A stretch of DNA of 64,000 bases from Cyclobacteriaceae bacterium (GTDB lineage: Bacteria > Bacteroidota > Bacteroidia > Cytophagales > Cyclobacteriaceae). Shown piece after piece: positions 17,700-24,900 of the stretch; the stretch's first letter is position 1, and each line of letters begins with the position of its first letter. The position numbers and the translations under genes were made by a program. The stretch covers positions 2,903,319 to 2,967,318 of the forward strand of contig JABFRS010000001.1 of the NCBI GenBank assembly GCA_013141055.1, in the 5' to 3' direction. A model generated the notes under the pieces. That model had not been told where the DNA came from. It did no database searches and was given only the letters and a program-made list of their open reading frames with translations.

Positions 17700-17756
17700 T
17701 CATTTAAAAAGATAACAGAAACTCCAAAAGTCCCGGTTCATCCGGGATTTTTTTTT
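17674..17756 (+). promoter_or_regulatory. Transcription attenuator with mutually exclusive antiterminator and terminator
   Basis: TCGGGACT (17674-17681), just after the Phe/Tyr codon run, can pair with AGTCCCGG (17729-17736) over 8 bp including one G-U. That second segment contains the whole 5' arm of the terminator hairpin (17731-17736), so the two structures exclude each other. This is the standard geometry of ribosome-mediated attenuation. Confidence 0.8.
17731..17756 (+). terminator. Attenuator terminator before pheA
   Basis: TCCCGG (17731-17736) and CCGGGA (17742-17747) form a perfect 6-bp stem with loop TTCAT, followed at once by nine T residues (17748-17756). It lies 27 nt before the pheA ATG, so read-through is required for expression of the operon. 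Confidence 0.88.
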
Positions 17757-17783
17757 GACAACACTATTTGAATAAGGGCAGAA

Positions 17784-18620
17784 ATGAAGAAGAAGAAATT
17801 AAGAATTGCGATCCAGGGTATAGCCACCAGCTTTCATGAGGTGGCTGCATTGACGCATTTCCAAAGTCCTATCGATACGGTGGAGTGTCTTTCGTTTCAT
17901 GCACTTTGTGAAACTTTGAAACACGATCAGGCAGACTACGCCGTCATGGCCATAGAAAATTCCATTGCAGGAAGCATCCTTCCAAATTATTTCCTTTTGC
18001 AGGAATATCATTTCGCTATTGTTGGCGAATTGTATCTCCCTATTCACATGCATTTACTTGCCCTTCCTGGTGTTAAGCTAAAAGACATCAAGAGCATTGA
18101 ATCTCATCCGATGGCCATTCGTCAATGCACAGAGTTTCTTAACAAACTTGAAGGTGTTGAGATCAAAGAGAGTGAGGATACGGCATTGTCAGCAAAAAAA
18201 GTAAAGGAGAAAAAACTTAGAGACACGGCAGCCATCGCCAATGAACATGCCGCGAAAAAATTCGGACTTCAAATTCTTGAAAAAAGAATTGAAACGCATA
18301 AGAAGAACTTCACCCGTTTTCTGATCCTCACAAAAAAGAATACTGAAATAACTGACAGCAATAAAGCATCTCTTTGGTTTGAGGTACCTAATGAAGCAGG
18401 AAGCCTTGCAAATGTGTTAACATCATTCAAGGACAATAGTATCAACCTGACAAAGATCCAGTCGATCCCAATTATTGGAAAGCCTCGCGAATATTCAATT
18501 CATGTGGATGTTGAATGGAAGAAAAAGAAAAACTATGATCTGGCACTTAATCAGGTATTGCGTCAGACACGCAACCTGAGTGTGCTGGGTGAGTATAAAA
18601 AAGCGGATATAAAATTCTGA
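17784..18620 (+). CDS. pheA: Prephenate dehydratase (monofunctional) with ACT domain
   Basis: PheA converts prephenate to phenylpyruvate. The 278-residue protein has the PDT catalytic domain (about 1-185) with the catalytic motif in NFTRFLIL (TRF) and a C-terminal ACT domain (about 195-275). No chorismate mutase domain is fused at the N-terminus; in this operon that activity is fused to the DAHP synthase instead. In the ACT domain the classic phenylalanine-binding motifs GALA and ESRP appear as GSLA and QSIP (KIQSIPIIGK), so allosteric Phe binding may be weakened or changed. It is the first structural gene after the Phe/Tyr attenuator and 10 nt from the aminotransferase gene. Confidence 0.94.
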   Translation: MKKKKLRIAIQGIATSFHEVAALTHFQSPIDTVECLSFHALCETLKHDQADYAVMAIENSIAGSILPNYFLLQEYHFAIVGELYLPIHMHLLALPGVKLKDIKSIESHPMAIRQCTEFLNKLEGVEIKESEDTALSAKKVKEKKLRDTAAIANEHAAKKFGLQILEKRIETHKKNFTRFLILTKKNTEITDSNKASLWFEVPNEAGSLANVLTSFKDNSINLTKIQSIPIIGKPREYSIHVDVEWKKKKNYDLALNQVLRQTRNLSVLGEYKKADIKF

Positions 18621-18630
18621 AGTCAAGAAC

Positions 18631-19833
18631 ATGATCAAAACAGCAGACAGAATAGCAAACGTTGAGGAATACTATTTTAGCAAAAAACTTGCTGAGGTTC
18701 GGTTACTTGATACTCCTGAACTCCGTGTCATTAATCTTGGTATCGGAAGTCCTGATCTTGCACCATCCGGCGATACAATTGAGGCGTTAACTCAATCTGC
18801 TCAAAATCCTTCCCATCACGGCTACCAGAACTACAAAGGTATTCCTGCTCTTCGTCAGGGGATCGCGACACTATATAATAATGTGTACGGTGTCTCCCTT
18901 GATGCGGAATCGGGTATTTTACCTCTCATGGGCTCAAAGGAGGGAATCATGCATATTGCTATGGCATTTGTGAATGAAGGAGATGAGATTCTGATTCCTG
19001 ACCCTGGTTATCCTACTTATTCATCTGTTGGCAAACTTGTAGGGGCAAAAATCAGAACTTATGAGATGAAAGAATCTTTGGATTGGGGCGTTGATATCGA
19101 ATCATTGAAGAACCAGGATCTTTCAAAGGTGAAGATTATGTGGGTAAATTTTCCTCACATGCCAACGGGCCATGTTGCATCCCGCGATGAAATGAAAGCA
19201 CTGGTTGACTTGGCAAGAAAGAATCAATTCCTGATTGTAAACGATAACCCATATAGTCGAATTCTTAATGATGCTCCTTTAAGCATTCTTTCCATTGAAG
19301 GAGCTGAGGAAGTGGCGCTGGAATTAAATTCTTTGAGCAAATCTCATAACATGGCCGGCTGGCGTATAGGATGGGTAGCTGGTAAAAAAGAATTTATTGA
19401 TGCCGTCCTGCGTGTGAAGAGCAACATGGACTCAGGAATGTTCCTTGGACTACAGCAAGCCGCAGTGGAAGCATTGAAAAACGGCGAGCAATGGTTTAAA
19501 GAGCTCAACAAGGTTTATCGTGAGCGGAGTGTTGCTGCAAAAAATATTATGAAAGAACTGGAATGTACCTATTCAGAAAAACAATCCGGTTTATTCATCT
19601 GGGCCAAAGCTCCTGATCATATTAAAGAAGTTGAAAAGTGGATCGATGATATTCTCTATGGAACGAAAATTTTTATTACTCCTGGATTTATTTTCGGAGA
19701 AGCAGGCCGCAGGCACATTCGCATTTCTCTTTGTGCTCCTGTAGAAAAAATGAACGAAGCACTTTTGCGCATTACGAACTGGAAAAAACAGGATTCAAAA
19801 CAATCAACTCTTCACCCGAAAGCGATAGCATGA
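18631..19833 (+). CDS. Class I/II PLP aminotransferase, probable aromatic aminotransferase
   Basis: A 400-residue fold-type I PLP enzyme. The Schiff-base lysine is in ELNSLSKSHNMAGWRIGW, the PLP-phosphate residues nearby, the cofactor Asp/Tyr region in IVNDNPYSRIL, and the substrate-carboxylate arginine in GRRHIRISLC. N-terminal NLGIGSPDLAPS is typical of the group that includes LL-diaminopimelate and aspartate/aromatic aminotransferases. Its place between pheA and tyrA makes transamination of phenylpyruvate and 4-hydroxyphenylpyruvate (or prephenate) the most reasonable role. The stop overlaps the tyrA ATG by 4 nt (ATGA), so they are coupled. Specificity cannot be proved from sequence. Confidence 0.88.
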   Translation: MIKTADRIANVEEYYFSKKLAEVRLLDTPELRVINLGIGSPDLAPSGDTIEALTQSAQNPSHHGYQNYKGIPALRQGIATLYNNVYGVSLDAESGILPLMGSKEGIMHIAMAFVNEGDEILIPDPGYPTYSSVGKLVGAKIRTYEMKESLDWGVDIESLKNQDLSKVKIMWVNFPHMPTGHVASRDEMKALVDLARKNQFLIVNDNPYSRILNDAPLSILSIEGAEEVALELNSLSKSHNMAGWRIGWVAGKKEFIDAVLRVKSNMDSGMFLGLQQAAVEALKNGEQWFKELNKVYRERSVAAKNIMKELECTYSEKQSGLFIWAKAPDHIKEVEKWIDDILYGTKIFITPGFIFGEAGRRHIRISLCAPVEKMNEALLRITNWKKQDSKQSTLHPKAIA

Positions 19834-20729
19834 AAATTACAATTGTTGGTCTTGGCTTGATTGGTGGTTCTATCGGACTTGATTTGCGAAAAGCAGGTCT
19901 TGCCACAGAGCTTGTTGGTGTGGATCTGAATGAGGAGAATGGAAAAAAAGCGATAGAGCTCGGTCTTGTTGATCGCATTGACCATGAAGATCGGTCAATC
20001 GCACAAGCGGATATTATTATTCTCGCAATTCCCGTAAACATTATGAATGCGCTGTTGCCGCAGGTGTTGGATGTTATTAAAAAGGGAGCAGTCGTGATTG
20101 ATACCGGTTCCACAAAATCATTGATATGTCGTTCCGTAAGTAATCATGTTAATCGCCAGCAGTTTGTTGCAGCACACCCGATCGCAGGAACTGAAAACTC
20201 AGGTCCTGAAGCGGCATTCAGAGGCTTGTTTGCTGACAAGACGAATATCATCTGTGAACGTGATAAATCTTCTGACGTATCTCTCTCGATCGCTGAGAAG
20301 ATATTTGAAGCATTGGGAATGAAAACAATTTTCATGGATCCGGATGAACATGATCGCCATGTTGCGTACGTTTCACATCTATCACACGTTAGTTCATTTT
20401 TACTAAGCCAGACAGTGCTCGATATTGAAAAAGACGAGAAAAACATTTTCAACCTTGCGGGAAGCGGGTTGACTTCAACTGTTCGTCTTGCGAAAAGCTC
20501 TCCGGATATGTGGGCACCGATTTTTGAGCAAAATGCTGAATATCTCGGTCAGGCAATATCAGAGTATATTATGCATCTTCAGCGTTTCCATTATCAGCTT
20601 ATGAAGCGGAACACAAAAGAGCTTTATCGTGTTATGAAAGAGGCAAATAAGATCCGAAAGGTTTTAGATGCCGGGCTTCCTGAAGCAAAACCAAAAGAAA
20701 CAGAAGATAAAACCATCATTCATTCCTAG
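19830..20729 (+). CDS. tyrA: Prephenate dehydrogenase
   Basis: TyrA oxidatively decarboxylates prephenate to 4-hydroxyphenylpyruvate. The start is the ATG at 19830 (MKITIVGLGLIGGSIGLDL), overlapping the aminotransferase stop by 4 nt; the frame extends upstream only inside that gene. The 299-residue protein has a Rossmann domain (GLGLIGGS, with the NAD-selecting acidic residue in GVDLNEENG) and the helical dimerisation domain with catalytic HPIAGTENSGPEAA and DEHDRHVAYVSHLSHVSS. No ACT domain or chorismate mutase is fused. The motif GVDLN suggests NAD rather than NADP. It lies 17 nt before the DAHP synthase gene. Confidence 0.94.
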   Translation: MKITIVGLGLIGGSIGLDLRKAGLATELVGVDLNEENGKKAIELGLVDRIDHEDRSIAQADIIILAIPVNIMNALLPQVLDVIKKGAVVIDTGSTKSLICRSVSNHVNRQQFVAAHPIAGTENSGPEAAFRGLFADKTNIICERDKSSDVSLSIAEKIFEALGMKTIFMDPDEHDRHVAYVSHLSHVSSFLLSQTVLDIEKDEKNIFNLAGSGLTSTVRLAKSSPDMWAPIFEQNAEYLGQAISEYIMHLQRFHYQLMKRNTKELYRVMKEANKIRKVLDAGLPEAKPKETEDKTIIHS

Positions 20730-20746
20730 TATTTAAATTTTAAGAT

Positions 20747-21835
20747 ATGCAATTCGAATCAATCACATCAGCACTTAAGATCACGAAACCATTGATCATT
20801 AGCGGTCCTTGCAGTGCTGAGACAGAAAGCCAGATGATCACAACTGCCCGCCAGCTTGCGGCTACTGGAAAAGTTCATGCTCTTCGCGCAGGTATATGGA
20901 AACCCCGCACCCGCCCCGGCCAGTTTGAAGGAGCAGGAGCAGATGGCTTGAAGTGGCTCGTCATGGCGAAGCAGGAAACAGGATTGCCGATCACAACCGA
21001 AGTGGCAACTGCCGCTCACGTTGAAGCCTGCCTCAAAGCCGGCGTGGACATTCTTTGGATCGGTGCCCGCACCACAGTGAATCCATTCTCTGTTCAGGAG
21101 ATTGCTGATGCGTTGCAAGGTGTTGATATTCCAGTGATGGTTAAAAATCCAGTCAATCCCGATATCGAATTGTGGATTGGTGCATTCGAGCGCCTAAGCC
21201 GCGCTGGTATCAATAAAATGTCAGCCATCCATCGTGGATTTTCATCTTTCGAAAAAGGACCTTTCCGTAATGCGCCGATGTGGAATTTGGGAATTGAACT
21301 AAAGACCCGCGTTCCCGGAATTGAAATGATTTGCGATCCAAGTCACATCGCTGGAAATCGAGAGTTGATTGCAATGGTCGCTCAGAAAGCACTTGATCTC
21401 GATATGGCAGGGTTGATGATTGAAAGTCATCTTAACCCGGATGCAGCGTGGAGTGATGCCAAGCAGCAAGTGACACCATCTGTTCTCGCGAAGATTGTGG
21501 ATAGCCTTGTTGTTCGTACTGCTTCGTCTGATAATAAGACATTCAAGGATACGTTGAGCCTTCTCCGTGAACAGATTGACCAGCTTGATGACGAGATCAT
21601 GCAGAAAATGGCCAACAGGATGAAGGTATCTGAAAAGATAGGTCAGTATAAAAGAGAGAATAATGTCACGATTCTTCAGGTTAACCGCTGGGAAGAAATC
21701 GTCCAGACCCGTGCCGCCCTTGGAAAGGCAATGGGACTTGATGAAGGATTCACCCGTGACCTGTTGAGATTGGTTCACCATGAATCTATTCAGGTCCAGA
21801 CCAAAGTGATGAATAAGACCGAAGTGAAAGTGTAA
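20747..21835 (+). CDS. aroF: DAHP synthase (type I-beta) fused to C-terminal chorismate mutase
   Basis: A bifunctional enzyme of 362 residues. Residues about 1-265 are a KDPG-type (I-beta) 3-deoxy-D-arabino-heptulosonate 7-phosphate synthase: ISGPCSAE, AGIWKPRTRPGQFEGAG, the metal Cys/His/Glu/Asp set with DPSHIAGNR. Residues about 275-355 are an AroQ-class chorismate mutase (LLREQIDQLDDEIMQKMANRM, SEKIGQYKRENN, VHHESIQVQ). The mutase-last order is that of Porphyromonas gingivalis DAH7PS; Bacillus and Listeria have it first. Mutase binding of prephenate is known to inhibit such fusions. It closes the operon, so first step, branch-point mutase and both terminal branches are expressed together. 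Confidence 0.94.
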   Translation: MQFESITSALKITKPLIISGPCSAETESQMITTARQLAATGKVHALRAGIWKPRTRPGQFEGAGADGLKWLVMAKQETGLPITTEVATAAHVEACLKAGVDILWIGARTTVNPFSVQEIADALQGVDIPVMVKNPVNPDIELWIGAFERLSRAGINKMSAIHRGFSSFEKGPFRNAPMWNLGIELKTRVPGIEMICDPSHIAGNRELIAMVAQKALDLDMAGLMIESHLNPDAAWSDAKQQVTPSVLAKIVDSLVVRTASSDNKTFKDTLSLLREQIDQLDDEIMQKMANRMKVSEKIGQYKRENNVTILQVNRWEEIVQTRAALGKAMGLDEGFTRDLLRLVHHESIQVQTKVMNKTEVKV

Positions 21836-21863
21836 TTCAGGCTTACGGCTTATAAAGCTTAAT

Positions 21864-21905
21864 AATCCCGTTGCGATAATTTAATTATGGCGCGGGATTT
21901 TTGTT
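21864..21905 (+). terminator. Terminator of the aromatic operon
   Basis: AATCCCG (21864-21870) pairs with CGGGATT (21893-21899), with a partly paired internal stretch, followed by a T-run to 21903. It separates the operon from the alpha-2-macroglobulin gene. Confidence 0.65.
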
Positions 21906-21965
21906 GCATTAATAAATCTCCGACCTTCGGCCTAATCCTCAAGTTTCAAATTCAAACTCTTTCTT

Positions 21966-24900
21966 ATGAGCTCTCCCTGGAAGAAAATTGCCATTGGTGT
22001 CATTGTTCTCGCCGCCGCCGTTGCTGGTGTCCTTTATTTTAAAACTGCCAAAAGCTCCACAACTATTTCGGGTGGTGTTAATCCTGCTTTTGGAGAATAT
22101 ATATCGTCCTATACAGCAGGTGTTGTTGGCTCAGGTTCAAATATTCAGATTGTGCTGGCACAGGATGCAGTTGACTCAACTGCATTGGGAGAAAGTTCAG
22201 TGAAGCTTTTCAACTTCAGTCCTACTTTAAAGGGAAAAACTATCTGGGTGGACAGGCATACTGTAGAGTTTCGTCCTGACGGAAGAATGTTATCCGGGAC
22301 GGTATATGAGGTAGAATTCAATCTTTCCCGTCTTCTGGATGTTCCTTCTGATCTAAAGACATTCCTCTACTCATTCCAGGTAATCCCTCAGAACTTTGAA
22401 CTTACAGTTGATAATATCAAGCCTTACGTAAAAACTGAATTAAAACGTCAGAAAATTGAAGGGGTCTTATTCACAGCAGATTTTGCGGAAGAATCATCTC
22501 TTGAGAAAACGCTCACGGCGGACCAGGAAGGAAAATCCTTGAAAGTAAATTGGATTCATACTGGTGAAGGGAAGCATCATGCTTTTATAGTAGAAGATGT
22601 TGACCGCAAGGATAAAGCAAGCAATGTTGTTCTTTCTGTTAATGGAAAGGAGATTGGAATAGAGCAAATGGATAATAGGGATGTTGAAATTCCTGCGCTC
22701 GGAGATTTCAAAGTTACAAATGTAAAAGTGGAGCAAAGTTCCAATCAGCATGTAGTGGTTCAGTTTTCGGATCCTTTAAGTGAAAAGCAAAATCTTGCCG
22801 GACTTCTTTCTTTCTCTGACATTCCATCCCTTGACTTTGAGATCAAGGATAATGAAATCCATATTTTTCCTCCAGCACGTCAAACAGGTTCCAAGAAACT
22901 GACGATAGAGGCGGGAATAAAAAACATTTTAAACTATCGCATGGCAGAAGGCGGATCCTTCGATGTAATCTTTGAACAGGTGGCTCCATTGGTAAGATTT
23001 ATTGGTAAGGGAAATATTCTTCCTTCAACTGATGGGTTGATTCTTCCTTTTGAAGCAGTCAACTTGAAAGCTGTTGATATTCAGATCATCAAGATCTACG
23101 AAAGAAATGTTCTTCAATTTCTGCAAGTCAATGATTTTGATGGCAACTCGGAAATTCGACGTGTAGGAAAATCACTTATAAAAAAGATGGTTTCCCTGGA
23201 AGGTTCTGGCAATGATCTTGGAAAGTGGAGTCGTTATACGATTGATCTTTCAAAATTTATAAATACCGAGCCAGGGGCCATTTACCAGGTAAGTGTAGGA
23301 TTTAAGAGAGCCTACTCTGTCTATAATTGCCCGGAGGGTGAAGATGCTGTTGAAACTCCATTGGCAGAGGAGGATTGGGATCAGGCGGAGGATGAAGCAA
23401 GTAATTGGGATTACTATAATGATTACGACTACGATGAAAATTACGATTGGGAACAACGCGACAATCCTTGTAACTCATCTTACTATACAAACAGTCGCAC
23501 CATACGACGCAATGTGATCGCATCTGACCTTGGCATCATGGTGAAACGTGGTGGTGATGGAAATACTATTGTCTTTATTAATGATCTAAAAACCACAAAA
23601 CCTCAGGGTGGTGTTCAGGTTGAGCTTTATGATTTCCAGCAACAGTTAACCGGTGTTGCCAATACGGACACAGACGGAAAAGTATCCATCAGCTCTAAGC
23701 AAACTCCCTTTGCGTTGATTGCCAAAAATGGCGCACAGCGTGGTTATTTGAGATTGGCAGACGGTGAGTCACTTTCACTTAGCAATTTTGACGTAGGAGG
23801 AGAGCATGTTGACAAAGGTTTGAAAGGATTGATTTATGGCGAGCGTGGTGTTTGGAGACCAGGTGATTCTCTATACCTGACCTTCCTGTTGGAGGATAAA
23901 TTAAAACTTCTTCCGGCCGCACATCCTGTTGTGATGGAATTGCAGAATCCGCAAGGGCAAGTGACGCAACGACTTGTAAGATCCTCATCAGAGAATGGTT
24001 TTTATAAATTTGCCACAACTACTTCACCTGACGCACCTACCGGTAACTGGATGGCGAGGATCAAAGTCGGTGGAGCTCAATTCACTCAGACGGTTAAGAT
24101 TGAAACGATCAAGCCTAATCGCTTAAAGATCAAGCTTGACTTTGGAAAAGATAAGATCACTGTTGGGGATAATAATATTTCAGGAACACTGAATGTAAAT
24201 TGGTTGGCCGGTTCACCAGGAAGAAATCTGAAAGCAGAATTCGAAGTTCTGCTGACCGAAGCTCAAACCAAGTTTGATAAATATCCTGAATACACATTTG
24301 ATGATCCGGCAAAGAGAGTTGACAGTGAAGCGAAGCCAATCTTTGAAGGATATACCGATGATGACGGTAACGCCAAAATCAATGCCTCACTTGAAGTTAG
24401 CGGTGAACCGGCGGGCATGCTAAATGCAATCTTTAGAGGTAAAGTGTATGAGGAAAGCGGAAATTTCAGCATTGATCGTTTCAGTCTTCCGTTCTATCCT
24501 TATTCTTCATTTACCGGTATTCGTCTTCCGCAAGGCGATAAGGCTCGCGGAATGTTGTTAACCGATACCACTCATCGCGTGGAGGTAGTAACATTGGATG
24601 CAGACGGTAATGGCGTTACGCGTGATAATATTCAAATGACCATTTCTAAACTTGAGTGGCGCTGGTGGTGGGATAGTTCAGAAGGAAATGCCAATTACAT
24701 GTCGGCAAATAACTCAACACCAATTGCTTCCGGACGGATTAAAACTGTCAATGGTAAAGGAGTTTGGAATTTTAAAGTGAAATATCCTGAATGGGGAAGA
24801 TTTTTGGTTCGTGCAACGGATCCTGTTTCTGGTCACAGCACGGCGAAAGTAGTTTATATCGATTGGCCGGGTTGGGCAGGTCGGGCAAAAAATGAATCTC

